Positions 23,017 to 35,974 of a stretch of 64,000 nt of DNA are shown here, one piece after another; positions within the stretch are counted from its first letter, which is position 1; the number at the start of each line of letters is the position of its first letter. Below the pieces are notes generated by a model. It was not told the origin of the DNA. It saw only the letters and a program-made list of their open reading frames with translations, and ran no database searches. The DNA lies in contig JARCOQ010000007.1 of assembly GCA_029207755.1 (NCBI GenBank), positions 40,381,656 to 40,445,655 of the forward strand, written 5' to 3'. The DNA comes from Chamaea fasciata (lineage: Eukaryota > Chordata > Aves > Passeriformes > Sylviidae). The translations under genes and the position numbers were made by a program.

Positions 23017-26000
23017 ATCCCCATAGGATCAGGTCCCTGAAAGTGGTTAAGAAACTGTTATTGCTCATGGTCACCTCCTGATATTGGTTGGATATAGTCA
23101 AGTGTTTGGACATTAGGGAAAACCAAAAACCCCATCAACTTACTTGTGTGTACAAAACTGGGTTTCATGGGCAGGTGAGAATCTTGAGTAGTTCTGAAAA
23201 TGCTGTGCTCCTTCTGTTTATCTTGGTGGCATTACAGATTATTAGTGGAAAGCTTGCTTTGCCACAGCCTGGGACATTGCCTTGCTTCTAACTGGCGCTT
23301 TCCAGGTAGATATAAACTTGTTGTGCAATAAATGTGTAGTAATGTGTTTGTGGAGGAGAAGTTCTCTTCAGACCCCTACCAGTGGGTGGTTTATGAGACC
23401 TCATCCCTCCAGTCACCTTTGTCCTGGTGATACTCTGAGTTCTTTTGTTTCAAGTTTTTAGTGGCTCCATGCAGTGACTAACTTAGGGTATTCTTTATTT
23501 TGTTTCCATGTCTATTCTGTCTAGACCCCTCCTCTTCCTCCAAACACTCCCAAGCAAACCATTAGCTTGTGACTGCATTCTGTTGAAGGCTCCAGTTTCT
23601 AGAGCTTCTTTGCTGTGTACCCATTGACACAGGCAGTAGCACCACGGCACAAGGTGATGACCAATTCTCTATCACAGGGTATCACTGAGAGATTTTGCAT
23701 TTAAGTAACGAAGATAGATTTTCTTTAACCTTGAACAATCTGTAAATTATTGCGTGTAAGAAAATTATTTGTCTTGCTGAAGGCTTGTGATGTGGCAGCA
23801 CACAGTTTTTTACTGGAAATGTCTCCTCTCAGACATGTAAGCTCTTCTCAATTGGAAATATTTAACACCCTATTAGTTTCTGATGTGTGCTTTAATATAT
23901 TGGTGATCTCAATGTTCCCTGAGAGGCTTCGAATTATGAGGATATAACAGGTGCAGGTTTGCATAACCTTCTTTGAAATGCTCCACTCCATCTGATGCAA
24001 ACTCAGGTTATTTTAGTGTGAGTGTGCTGAAAAATCTGCACAGAATCAAGTGAGTGGTGGATGAAGAGCTCTGAACTCCTCCAGTAAAAGTTGTATGAAG
24101 AAAACTGACCAGGTGGTCTTCTGGAAAAGTAGTACTTCAAAGAATCTGAGGACCAAGGTGCCCTGTGCTACTGCTGTAGCCTGTGGGATCAGTGTAAAAC
24201 TCAGTCTTCCCTCTCCTTCTGCACTCCTATGCTCCCTGGAAGATTTTGGCCGGTATTGAAGTCCATCTGCCCCTAAGGCTTTACAGCCTTTGAATAGGAG
24301 CATTTACTGTTCAGAGAACGTACTGTCCAAGCAGAGAAGGATGTGGGTGTAGGCCACAAGTAGTAAAGGTGGGGAAGAGAAGGATGATACATGATCTGTT
24401 ATGACATCAGTGTGAAATGAAATGGCAAAAAAGAGATACTGCTAAACTGTTGATTGCTGAATTAATTGTCCTTAACCTTTAGGACCTGAGCCAGAGCATC
24501 TCAGGATGCTAGCTAAAGCACACTGAAGAGTCATCAGGGAAGATGCATGTATGAAGGTATGTGCAGGCAGGAAGAACCAAGATAAAAGGTAGATGTGTTT
24601 TGAAAAGAGATGTAGCTGGAGAACAGAGCTCACATTTTGGAGATGATAACAGAGAAATATGGTTTGGGTTGAAAGCTGAGCAATTTTTTGTTCCTTTTAT
24701 CTTAACCTATCATCCACCTGCTCTGGGTTTTTTTAATTTTGAAAGCCAGAATGCCCTGCTGGCTGTGTGCATGCATTTCGTTCTGTGTATGCCCTACCAA
24801 AGCAGTGGGAGCCAGCTGTAGAATGGTGTTCGCCTGTCCCCAGGCTTCCTCCCTTGTGCTCTTTCCTTCTGGTGAAGGAGGCACAAGAGGAGACCCAGGC
24901 TCAGTATAGAACCACCTCAGATTTGAGGCCTGAGTTGGAGAGGTGCTTTGGTGGTGACAGTGGCATGGTGATAAGTGTTGATCTGTTTTCTGTGGCCTCC
25001 ATTATTTGCATTTCCAAACTGCTTTCAATGTAAAAGTTCCTCTTTCTAAGAGCAATGTAAGAGGCTAAACTATTACCTGTGGGAGTAGTATTTTCTGGGC
25101 CCCTGCTATTGAGCGGCAGCTGTTCAGCAGTGTCTTCTCTGAAGAGATCAGTTACCCCAGTTGTTACCAGGGTTGCTCTCAGGTAATTCCTTCCTGTGTC
25201 TGACGGCATGAAGGCAAAGTGAATCTTCCCTTGCTGATTCCTGCAGCAGTGAGAAGAATTGAGGAGTTGCAATGATTTCAGCCAGTTTCTGCTGTACCTT
25301 TCTGGTTAAGGACCTAAAGACAGTGCTGGCATCAGGGGCATGGAGCTGTGGTGGCTGAGGGGCTCAGCTTAGCTGGGGCAGAGACTTTGGGTTCTAGCTG
25401 GGGAAGCATTTGAACTCAAGAAGCTTTATAAGAACTGAAAATCTGGCAAATGGTCCAGGCCCTCCATTGTTTTATGTCTTGTTCAAGAGCAGATATCCCA
25501 GGTGCAGAGATAGTTTTTTCAAACAAGTTACCAAGAAAACACAGACAACTTTTCTAATACTTTTAAAGTGAATACACAACATCAAAGCAATATTAGCACC
25601 TCAATTCAGAAACTGAAGGAGAGATCAAAAGCTATTTTCCCTCAATTGCTCTTAATGGAAGTTACCCTCCTTCCTTACCCCTTTCCTCTTGGAAATCACT
25701 GGAGTAAAGAAGATGATTCAGTGACAGGGTTCTGGATGTCTCATCAAAAGCCAAGGCATTACTGGGACAGTTGAGACTGGATCATCGTAGCACAAGATGA
25801 AGAGCTGCTTAAAGATGTCTGATCTGTGTCCCTTTTGAGGATAGGTAGAGTTTCACCCTTTGTATTTGGAATTTTTCAGAGGTGCTGAATTTCCATTGAA
25901 ATTGCAGGGAACACAAGTGTCTTCTGGAGGCTCAACTGAGTCTTACCAATACTCCAACTCTTCTAAATACGGCTGCTGTCTTGCTGATCTGTGCCCAGAA

Positions 26001-28799
26001 CCAGAGGCTGCAAGGAGCATGTGTAAACAAGGTGTCCCAATGTGTTATCTGTCAGTTCCTGAATTTCCATGTTTGCCTCAGGAGAATGGTGAGGAGAAGC
26101 TGGTCTGCTCAGTTTGACCTTGCTTTTTAGGTTTTTTCCCTGTTTTTTTTGGTTGGTCTGTGTGTGTGGTTGTGTTTTTTGTTTTTGTCTTTGCACATGC
26201 CTCTAATTGATCTTGAAAAAAAGGGACAGTTAAAGAAGATGTTAAGATGAAATGAAGCCATAACTGTGACTGGAGACTTTTATTAAGTGTGGAAAAATTC
26301 CCTGGGCTGCGTATAAATTGTTTATTGATTTTGGTATGGCTGGATGCTCTGGAGTAATCGCCTGCAAAGCCACTGGAGAGCAAGCAGAGAGAAGAGGGCC
26401 TTGCCAGGTCTCTGCTGCTTCCTGCCCCTGTCTTCTTTACCTCCTGCCTGGGCTGGTGGTCTCCTCTTTAACCTGTAAATGAGCAACCCCAGCTGGATGA
26501 CTCCTGTGGCCAGCTCCTGCAGCCCAGAGTGGGGCTCTGCCCTGCTGTTCCAGAAATAGCCAGTGAAAGAATATAGTAAGGGAAGAGCTTTGGAGCATGT
26601 ATCATACAAGTAGTAGTATTGCTGAGACTAAAACTGCCCTTTGGCTATTCCACGTATTGGTTGTTAAGACAGAAACCTGTCTGTGACAGTCAGCAAGGTT
26701 AGTCATCTCTGAGCCAGCCTAACCATGGGGCAGGTCAATTTTGTGACAGGGCAGAGATGAACATGTTCATGTTTCTCAATAGTGTCTGTGCTGTGAAGTT
26801 TTGCCTCAGTGTCCCCTTCTTGCTCTCACATGCCCTTCTCCTCTGCCAAAACTGCAGGATGCTGTGTGCAGTGAGCCAGCCTGCCTCCCCTGTGCTGGTC
26901 TGTAAGCCAAGGAAAAGTTCAGCCCCTCCTGATTTTCCCTTTGGTTTTTTTTGCTACAACATTAGGGTGGTTTTACTGCTCTATTTCACTGAACTACTTT
27001 ATACAGAGATTTTTCTCATCCCATCTGGGGAGCTGTCCTGGCAGAACTGGAGTTTCTGTTTTGTTCACTTCCCATGGAGGTGCCACACAGTTTCCATGTT
27101 ACTTTTCTGCAAGGGCAATGAAATCCTTAATTTTTTCTTATCCTGAGTGCTATGACTAATGTATACTCCTAAAATATACTGTCTCTTCAGGTCCAAGGAT
27201 GATATAGAAAGGGAAGCAATATTTTTTTGACATTTGATTGGGACAGTGACTGAATTTTCTGACGTGTCTGTTGCACAGTTGATAACCCCTCCTCTTTTAC
27301 AGGTGAGGTGCTGGTAGTTGGTGAGAGGTTTTATTCTCTGTAATTCAGAGCCCATATTTTTATCAACTGGTGGCATAGATTGGTTTAATTTCCTTTCTTC
27401 TACAGAGGACTTAGGAGGCTTGTAGGTGAGTGGCCATTAAGTGAATGACACACAGATGTAAATTTGTGGAGAGAAGATGACTTGTCCACCTGTTAGGCCC
27501 CTTAAAGTCTGCTGAGCTTTAGTACAAGTGTCAGAAATTCTGTTTTTAGAAGATGCAGCAACATACTCTGTTCCTTTCTTAATCATCTAATCTATACATG
27601 AGAGTGGGAGTATGAAGCCAGAGTAAAGGAAAGATCCTGTTTTGCATCACTGGGCAAAATTTTCAGGAGATCATGTACATTCGATAAAGAAATTATTTTT
27701 GCTTTGCATATACATAATGTTTCTTTAATGAAAAAGAAGGGTAAATGTGTATTAGTTTAAAATTTTATTTTCTGGAGGGCAAAATGTTAATGGAAGGGAA
27801 AATATCCCTAAAGTGTTGGCAATTTAACTCCAAGGTTTTGAAATGGAATAAAATAATCTAAATAAAAATTTGCATCTACCTAGAGAGTTATCTGACAAAA
27901 ATGGCACGTGAACATTAGTGCTAGGAACAGCAGTAACTGCTTCAACTCTGATTTTTTTTTTTTTTTACCCCTGTAATAAAGGTCAAATTTTAAACTCACT
28001 GTCAAATAAGGACAGTGAATTATGCTGATGTTGGTCAGTGTACTTTGGCTAGGAGATGTGAATGCTGTAAAAGCATCTGCATTAATCTCCACTGGTATTT
28101 CAAAGCATTTACTGTGTATGTACATCACGTAAACTTTTGTAATGCTTAGTTGCTTGAATGAACTAAGATGACTGATTTATTCCCTCTCACAGAAAAAAAA
28201 AAAAATCTCATCGTTAAGCTGCAAAACTTTTTGCCATGGCTTGAGTTCCCTGACTACGAGGTCTTGCTCACAACTGCTGTAGATTTCTGATTCTGTTGCT
28301 TCTCTTGGAGATTTTTGAACCCCCACCCTTGGGAAGAACAGCCTGGCTTTAAATTCCTCAGTTCTACTTCAGACTGAAGGAGTTATTTTTAACCTGTCTT
28401 GACCTCTGCCTGAGCAAGAATAAAATAGGGATTGGGCAGAATATGACACAAATCAATAGGTTATCCCAACAGATATGATCTTTGGCACCGTTTTGCCTTG
28501 GACACTTGCTGCAGTAACAAAGATAAATGGTGATTTGTTAACATTGTGATCTAGGAATTGGGTGGCTCAGTGGATCGTGTGGTGGCCTCTGACCTCTGGG
28601 TCTCCAAGCTCTGAACATCAAGATGAAATCTCATTCTGATTGTAGGAAGGAAAAAAAAAGGTCCACAAGGGTTGGACAATTTTGGTTCACTGCTGATCAT
28701 AGTGCTCAAAAAAACATCTCAACAAGGATTGAATAGACAATACCTCCTGACAGAAGGGAGTATGGGGAAATAGGATGGGAACTATTGCAATAGAGAGCT

Positions 28800-28990
28800 A
28801 GTGATCAGTTACTGCGGGCTAAGACTTTCAGCGCTTTTATGGAGTGATACTAGAGCACTCGGAGTTGCTTTGTCTCTTTGCCGACCTATCAAAGAGGACT
28901 TGCACTGCAATTTGTGGTGGCTTCAAGTAAAAATGAAATTTGTTTTATGAAACAGCTTTTATTTAATTTTCTGGGACAGTATCTGCATGT
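28800..28990. promoter_or_regulatory. Candidate conserved non-coding element (weak)
   Basis: This stretch keeps dispersed CpGs (TGCGGG, AGCGCT, CTCGG, GCCGAC) next to CCTATCAAAG (TCF/LEF-like) and an AT-rich TTTTATTTAATTTT run. The pattern is weaker than at 43 and 48 kb. Confidence 0.25.
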
Positions 28991-31764
28991 CCTTTGATTA
29001 CTGAAAGCTGGTGTTGAGCAGTCTTTTGGGGAGCTGAAGTAGCGGAAACCTCAGATGCAGTTGTGATCCAGTCATATCTCTACTAACCTTGTGTGATCTG
29101 TTTCATATCTCTAAAGTCCTGTTGCAGGTCCTCTGTAGATAGCTAACTTTTAATATGTTCTCAGATGCACACAGTTTGTCTTTCAGCAGTCCAAGATGGT
29201 GTAGTCTCACCAGGTGAAAATGGAGTCCTGCAACAGAATTTCTTCCAGGACATCTGCAAGGATTGGTAAGCAGTGTTTGAAGACAATTCTGTGTTGTAAC
29301 TTATCTCATGTAAACAGGTGTCAGCCACAGAAAAGTGAGTTCTCTTCTCCATTGGCTGGTGTATAATTCCCCCTGCCATTAGGAGGCAGTATGGCAGTAT
29401 TTTATTCTGAACTGAATCCATCAACTTCAGATTTTGGCCCTGTATCTCTTTACAGTTCTTTCTCCAAGACTGGCACTGTGCTCTCAGGTGCTTTACCATG
29501 GTGAGAACATTCTCTCAGTCTTGACTAGTCAAGGGGACAAAAAGTTTGCACCTATGAGGGACAAGGGCTCTAGCAACTGCCTCATTGATGTAAACAAGTT
29601 GTTTCCATAGTGCTTTTAATCTTTCCCATTTTGTAGATCCTAGGGTTATATGAGAGCTCATGCTGTCTTTGGGACCCCCAAATTTATCTCTGTGATAGTC
29701 CCCTGCAGCATCTGTCCCTCCAACTTTATATTTTCCATTGGGCTGTGCTTTGCTGGGTTGTAGAGAATCATGTGAGTCTTGTCATTGAGAGCAGCCTCTT
29801 ATCCATGTTTTAACTCATCCCATCCATCTGTGGGTTGTACCAATACCAGTAATGAGCTGGAATTGCAATGGGTCAGTGCAGACTTCTGCTTGTGTTTGTG
29901 TATAATGTCATCTTAGTGTTGACAATTGCTCTTGAATCTCAGTTGGGATGCCTGTTTTTAATCCATGGTTTACATACCCTATGTAACACCCTGTAGCACA
30001 CATTCATAACTTGAGATGTCACAGAAGGAAGTTTGAGCCAAAGAATCTTGTTCTACATGTTCCTCTCCTCATGAGGTTCCTGAAAACTCAAAACTCAGCC
30101 CACTGTCTTCCTTGTCCCAGACCAAGTCACATTTTTGTATCCTGCCCAGGTGCCTGTTCTGTGTCACATTGCTCCAAATCTGTCATGACACTTGTTTCTG
30201 CAGAGACAGGGGCTGCAGCCTGCCCATAACCAGAAACCTCCAGCTCTATCCCTTTCCTTCCATGGGAACATAGATTGCGCTGCCATTCTTGCATGTCAGT
30301 CCTTTGACTGAAGTCTGTGTTCCTGCCTCCTGCAGCCCAGCCCAGAGCTTGTTGTGGCTCCAGGATGCGCAGAGCGAAGTGCACTGGGAAGACCAAGTGA
30401 AAGCAGCACATCCAGTGCTTTCTCCCTGCAACCACCATGCCACTGTCATCAGACTGCCACTACTGCCTTCCTATGTGCAGTTGGGGCTGGGCTTGGTGCA
30501 TGCACTGAACGGGTGGTTTCTGGGACAGGAATATGTTAGGACCTGCACAATGCATGTGAAATGACACCTAAAGTGGCCATGTCTGTAGCCTTGCTGTAGA
30601 TGTCCAGGTATGCTGCATTAGCACAGCTGTCTTTGTGTACCAGGCCTGCATTCATGTTTAAAAAAAAAAAGTGGGAAAAAAACCCAACCAATAAAAAAAG
30701 AAAGAACTGGAGAGAGAGGCTAGCAGCCTAGCAAGACCTACTTTTCACTATATTTTTAGCCTCTGATTTTATTTTTCCCAGCATAATTCTGGATTAACTG
30801 TTTCATTGTTAGTTCAGGTTGAGATCAAGTTTAACTGATCCAGAATTGTCTGCCGACATCCCCTCTGTCCTTTTCAAACTGCAGGATTTTCCCTATCATT
30901 ACTTCAGTCATGTTTCATGTTGGGTGGGGTTTTTGTTTTTAAAAAGGTGTTAAATGACATCAGTGATGAGTTTTTTGGAGTTCTTTGAGTTGTTCCAATC
31001 GAAAGGTTTTACTTCTGAAAGATATTTCCTCATGTCTTGAATATAAAAAACAAAGGATCTCCTTCATAGTAAGATATACGGCATAAGCCATCTTGTGTTC
31101 TTTGGGTGTTAGAGAGAGTGTAGCTACAGATTTCTGCCATCTCTCCAGCTATCTAGGCCTAGACAAGGATATTGTTTCTACCACAATATCTAGTTTTATA
31201 AGGAGACAGGCCTATGTGTGTGTTGCTGGGAAATAACATTGTTTTAAAGATGTGAAGATAAGAAATAAACTGCTCAAACTTCTTTTGATGATGCAGCTCT
31301 GCCCAAGGCCCAGTTTACTTCGCTCTTATGGAAATAGCTTTGCATATTTCTTGGTATAAACAGCCTTTTAGGGGTTTTCTTCTAAAGGATTTATATTCTT
31401 ATGGAGAGATATACTGGAGAAGTTGATACTTGTACAGCATGCTGCATTCAGAACACAGCTGTTGCTGGCAGAGTGGTCAGTGGTACCTCTGATAAGGCAT
31501 GAGCTATTCCCTCACTGGTACTAGAAAAAAATGGCTGTAGTTTGATGGGTTTGGGGGTGGCCAGGGTCGGGTCATCATCTTAGAGCAGCTGTTTTCCTCT
31601 CTGATCCTGGCCCATCTATTCATGGGTGCCATGAGAAGAGCTGTTGTCCAGAGGCAGTAATTGCAGAGCTGGTGGGAAGTAGCAGGCAGGTCATGTCGCT
31701 TCCTCACCTGCTCCTACTCCAGAAACACCTCTGCAATAAATTAATGTCTTTTCTGATCTGTTTG
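28991..31764. other. Unique non-coding sequence
   Basis: No repeat or exon recognised. Overlapping frames on both strands near 30,011-30,564 have no family signature. A canonical G-quadruplex motif lies at 31,547-31,571, just before the CR1 copy. Confidence 0.5.
31547..31571 (+). other. Canonical G-quadruplex motif
   Basis: G tracts GGG, GGGGG, GGG and GGG are separated by loops of 3, 6 and 2 bases, fitting G3+N1-7. It lies about 200 bases from the 3' terminus of the adjacent minus-strand CR1. Confidence 0.6.
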
Positions 31765-33095
31765 TAGAATCATTGAATTACAAAATAATTCAGGTTAGAA
31801 GGGATTTCAGGAGGTTTCTGATGCAGTCCCTCACTTAAGGAAGGATCAACACTGGATCCAGACAGTTGCTCAGGTCTTTATTGAGTCAGATCATGAAAGC
31901 CTGCAAAATTAAGGTTTTACAGCCTGTCTGTGCAGTTCATTTCAATGCTTGGTTGACCTCGTGCTGGAAAAGCTTTTTCTTCTGTCCAGTTTGAACATCT
32001 CTTGTTTCCATTTGTATCTGTTGTGTACTGCCAGTAAAGGGCCTGTCTCTGTGTTCTCAATAAGATGTTTATTGAAAACCTGCTGTTAGGTCCCTCTAAA
32101 ACCTTCTCTAGGCTCAACAAACCTGGGTCCCTCAGTCTCTCATCACTGGGAAAATGCTCTGAACTGCTGATCCCCTCACTCACCCTCCATTTACTGGGAC
32201 TAGTTTATCAATTTTTCTCTTATAAGGGGGCATCTAATCTAGACAACATATTCTAGATGGAGTTTGGCAAGTGCCAGGTGTAGTGGAGTAACTACATCCC
32301 ATGGACCAGTGTGGCTAAGGTGCCGTGATACCATGCAGGGCACTTTTGGCCGTTTTTGCTGCCAGGGCACACTGATGGCTCATGTTCAGCTGAAGATCCA
32401 TTAGGCCTCCAGGTCCCCTTCAGCAGAGCTGCTACCCAGGCAGGCAGACCCTAGCACGTACTGTCACAGTGAATTATTTCTTCCAAGGTCTAGGGCTTTG
32501 CATTTGTCCTTGCTGAATTTTGTAAGGTTCATGTTAGCCCTGCAGCCTCTCTAGGGCATTTTGGATGGCAACCCTGCCTTAAGCATATCAACTGGTCTCC
32601 CCAGTTTGGTGTCAAGTGCAAGCTTGATAAGAGCGTGCTTTGTTGCATCCTCTAGGTCATGGATACAGATGTTAAACAGGACAGGTCCCCTGCACGTATC
32701 TTGTTACTGGCCTACAGGTAGGGTATAAATATGGCCCTCTGAGCTTCATCATCCAACCTGGTTTTAACTCATCTGATAGTCCACTCATAATGGTTTACTA
32801 TCAGTCTTGAGGCATTCTGGGAAACAGTGCTGAATGTTTTGCTAAAGTCAAGGTAAATGCCTTCCATGCCTCTCCCCTTGTCCACAAATGCTATCATTTT
32901 ATCATAGAAGAGAATCAGATTGGTCAGGTATGATTTATTCTTGGAATATCCACACTGACGGTTCCTAATCACCTTCTTCTCCTTTGTGTGCTCAAAATAC
33001 ATTCTAAGGGGACTAACTGCATGATTTTCCCAAGGACACAGGTGAGGGTGATTGACCCTGATTTATTGGATTTTGGACCTCTTGAAAATGGATCA
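31765..33095 (-). mobile_element. CR1 LINE, 5'-truncated copy of about 1.3 kb
   Basis: The left edge carries the reversed CR1 3' end (TAGAATCATTGAATTAC, then GGTTAGAAGGG). This is followed by the 3' UTR, with CATGTTCAGCTGAAGATCC and GGTGTCAAGTGCAAGCTTG, and then the reverse-transcriptase region up to about 33,090. Divergence is visible throughout, with no intact ORF. The 5' truncation is normal for CR1. Confidence 0.85.
32769..33002 (-). pseudogene. Broken CR1 ORF2, RT fingers/palm fragment
   Basis: A 77-codon frame reads VIRNRQCGYSKNKSYLTNLI, then GIYLDFSKTFSTVS, matching the CR1 reverse-transcriptase region that includes motif A. The catalytic aspartate is present (residue 52), but the second aspartate of AFDTV is serine (residue 58). 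This copy and the 9.7-kb copy have therefore each lost a different aspartate. Confidence 0.8.
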
Positions 33096-34259
33096 GAAGG
33101 AAGTTATAGGTCAGAGAGAAACCCATAGTCCGTAAAGTCAGCTACTTTCAGCTGCTTTTTCCTTATTCAGCTCCCAGCCAGCACAGAGTTTCTGGTAGTG
33201 TGCATGGAAGAGGTAAGAGAGCTGCCTCAGGTTTGTTACCAAGGGACATGAGAAGCCAGGAAAAAAGGGCTAAATTGCAGGCTGGAGCATGTGGTGGGTC
33301 TTCTAATGAATTAGACTTTAGGCCCCAACCAATGAAGCTAGGGGTTTGCTACTTGAGTAAACCTAATCACAGGCTTTGGGCAAATACATTTATTTCATAG
33401 AAGTTAAGATCTCCAAGGGATTCAGTATAGGGGTCTTAAAGACCTTTCCCTGAAACTCCATGTGGTGACACTATGCCTCTCACTGAGGAAGGTCTGCTTT
33501 CATGCTTGGGCATCTGCCTTCATCTCCGTTCTGTATCTCTCCCCTTCCTTGAGGAGGAAAATGGGCCTCTACCCCAACCCCAGAAAATGTTATGCACATT
33601 GGAAAGACATATTTTTTCCTACTCTCTTCCTTGAGAAATGTTCAGATAAAAATAAATGCATGGATTTTTTGCAATCTCTAGTAAGACAGTTGGAGCATTG
33701 GTGTAATTTCTCTCAAGGTGTACCTGTCATCATTGTGTTGGTGTTCCACAGCTTAAATGCAGCAGTTGTAATCAAAGCTGCAAAGTTCCACTGTATATTG
33801 AGAAGCTTGCTGTGTTCACTTCCTTCTTGCAAGAAATCTAGAGAGAGAATTCCTCTGTTGGCAGGCCAGGAAGAAGGTTGAGAGAGGAGAAGAGGTGGTT
33901 CTTGGGGGCACCCCTTTGACCTCCTGCTGGCCTCAGGGCAAGAGGGCAGGTTTCAGCCCAATGTCAGATGTTGCTTTGTTTTTGTCAGCTCACCTGCAGT
34001 GGCCTCAGGTGAGAGAAGTAGCTCTGCTGAGAAGCTGTCCTGTTACTAGCGTTTTCTCAGAAGGAAATAGAGATTTCCATGTGCTTCTAAATGGATGTAT
34101 TTGCAGTGAGAGGCTTTCTGGGGCAAAATGTAACCCTTACATCCACAGGCATGCCCACATGTCAAAATGCAAGTATCTTCAGCTACATTTTTCAGATACC
34201 TTTATTCAAATTCTTAAATTCTTCAGCATGTATATTTGTTCTCCCTACCCTAGCTTTTC
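33096..34259. other. Unique spacer between two CR1 copies
   Basis: About 1.2 kb with two successive plus-strand frames (33,462-33,881, 139 codons; 33,895-34,263, 122 codons). Neither shows a recognised domain. They are Ser/Leu/Cys-rich, as expected of chance translation of pyrimidine-rich DNA. I do not call them genes. Confidence 0.45.
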
Positions 34260-35006
34260 ATAAAATCATAGAATATCTTGAGGGGGGATATTGGAAGGGA
34301 CCCACAGGGATTATCAAAGTCCAATTCCTAGTCCTGCACAGGACAGTTGCAAGAATCATATCATGTACATGACAGCATTATCCAAACCCTTCTTGAACAT
34401 GTCAGGTTTGGTGCTGTGACCACTTTCCTGGGGAGCCTTTTCCAGCGCCCAACCACCCTCTGTGTGAAGAACCTCTTCCCGATATCCAACCTAAACCTCA
34501 CCTGACACAATTTCAGGCCACTCCTTTGCGTCCTGCCACTGGTCACCAGAGAGAAGAGATCAGTGTCTGCCCCTCCCCTTCCACTCATGTGGGAGCTGTA
34601 ACTGCAATGAGTTCTCCAGTCAGTGTCCTCTTCTCCAGGCTGAACAGACCAAGTGACCTCAGCTGCTTCTCATATGGTTTCTCCTCCAGATCCTTCAGCA
34701 TCTTCATTTCCCTCCTTTGGACACTCTCTAATAGCTTTATACCCTTCTTATATTGTGGCACCCAAAACTGCCCCCAGCACTCGAGGTGAGGCTGCCCCAG
34801 TGCAGAGCAGAGCAGGACAATCCCCTCCCTTGCCCGGCTGGCCTTGCTGTGCCCGATGCCCCCCAGGACAGGGTTGTCCCTCCTGGCTGCCAGGGCACTG
34901 CTGGCTCATGTTCAACTTGTCATTGATCAGGACTCCCAGGTCCCATTCTGCAGCACTGCTTTTTCGACATCTCATTCTCCAATCTGTACTTACATCTAGG
35001 GTGGCC

Positions 35007-35011
35007 CCATC
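35007..35011. repeat. Left target-site duplication of the solo LTR
   Basis: CCATC, matched by CCATC at 35,424-35,428. CR1 copies normally read GGCCCCATCCCAGGTGC here, so removing the LTR and one duplicate restores the element. Confidence 0.75.
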
Positions 35012-35012
35012 A

Positions 35013-35423
35013 TGTTGCAGTTTTGGTGTTTTTATCTTTGCTGAGGTTAGGATGAAAGACATGGGAATTGTAGATTTGACTTTGGACTTGGTTGTTCATT
35101 ATATCTTATCTATTTACATATGGATATATGTAGAATAGAAAAATGAGGCAAAATGGAGTGCTTCTAACTCTTTCTAGGGTTATTTAAGTGATAATTCCCC
35201 AATAACGAGATGACACCTGTATTATTTATACTTTTGACCCAATTATGACTACCTAAGGCCTGCAATGAGGACTTTTTTTCACCCAATTACAGAAAACCTG
35301 TAAACCCATGAAGAAGAAAAAAGAAGGTAAAGAAGACTTAGACAACACCCAAAATCTTCCATCTTAACTCACACATATTACTATATCCTAAAATCTTAAA
35401 CCTAAATTTCTAACATTCCAACA
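35013..35423 (-). mobile_element. Solo LTR of an endogenous retrovirus (ERVL-like)
   Basis: A 411-bp unit with TG...CA ends (plus strand starts TGTTGCAG and ends ATTCCAACA) sits inside CR1. CCATC precedes it at 35,007-35,011 and repeats directly after it at 35,424-35,428. This is a 5-bp duplication with one extra A, or a 6-bp one with a mismatch. On the minus strand it begins TGTTGGAATG and contains a TATAAATA box near its middle, and it resembles abundant passerine ERVL LTRs (from memory). No viral genes remain, as expected after LTR-LTR recombination. Orientation and family are less certain than the LTR call. Confidence 0.75.
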
Positions 35424-35428
35424 CCATC
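35424..35428. repeat. Right target-site duplication of the solo LTR
   Basis: Second copy of CCATC, directly after the CA end of the LTR. Five bases is the size usual for ERVL-class integration. Confidence 0.75.
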
Positions 35429-35668
35429 CCAGGTGCAGAACCTGGCATTTGTCTTTCTTAAACTTTGTAGGGCTGATGATTGCCCATCTCCATAATTTTG
35501 AAGGTCTCTTTGCAGAGCCTCTCCGCCTTCGAGGGAGCCAACAGCTTCTCCCAGTCCTGTACCTTCAGTATCCTGAAGATGTCAAAGAACTGGACCAAGG
35601 ATGGAGTCCTGTGAAACCCCACTAGTGACCAGTCACCAGTCTGATGTCATCCTGTTTGCTATAACTCT

Positions 35669-35974
35669 TTATAGTTCACCCATGAACCAGTTGTTTACCC
35701 ATCTCATCTCTTGTTTATCCAGCTGTGTGCTGGACATTTTGTCCAGAAGGATACTGTGAGAGACAATATCTAAAACTTTCCCGAAATCCAAAAAGATTAC
35801 ATGGAGAGGCTTCCTTTGATCAACTAGGTAGGTTGCCTCTTCATAACAAGAAATCAGATTTGACAAGCAGGACTTTCCTCTCATGAAGCCATACTGTGTG
35901 TGACCAATGACTGCATTGCATTTCAGATGTTTTTCAACACCTTCCACAATAATCTTCATAATTTTACCAGTCAC
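35669..35974 (-). pseudogene. CR1 ORF2 reverse-transcriptase fragment, open 101 codons
   Basis: The longest uninterrupted CR1 protein segment here. It reads VIGHTQYGFMRGKSCLSNLI (residues 22-41), then VIFLDFGKVLDIVSHSILLD. Motif A keeps both aspartates (residues 63 and 69). The downstream PQGS and YxDD motifs are not in this frame. No promoter or ORF1 is present, so it cannot be an active element. Confidence 0.85.

Larger units (their letters stand above)
21801..28799. other. Unique non-coding sequence
   Basis: Seven kilobases without a recognised retroposon. Contents are a CCAA microsatellite (22,413-22,434), a 34-T run (22,981-23,014), a T run near 27,952-27,966 and many short open frames in shadow pairs. 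Nothing supports an exon. Confidence 0.5.

Noticed and set aside
33462..34263. Two successive plus-strand frames of 139 and 122 codons
   Set aside because: No known domain, and the second runs into the CR1 3' terminus; spacing and composition look accidental.
34653..35138. 161-codon plus-strand frame
   Set aside because: It is antisense to the minus-strand CR1 and crosses into the LTR, so it is a shadow.
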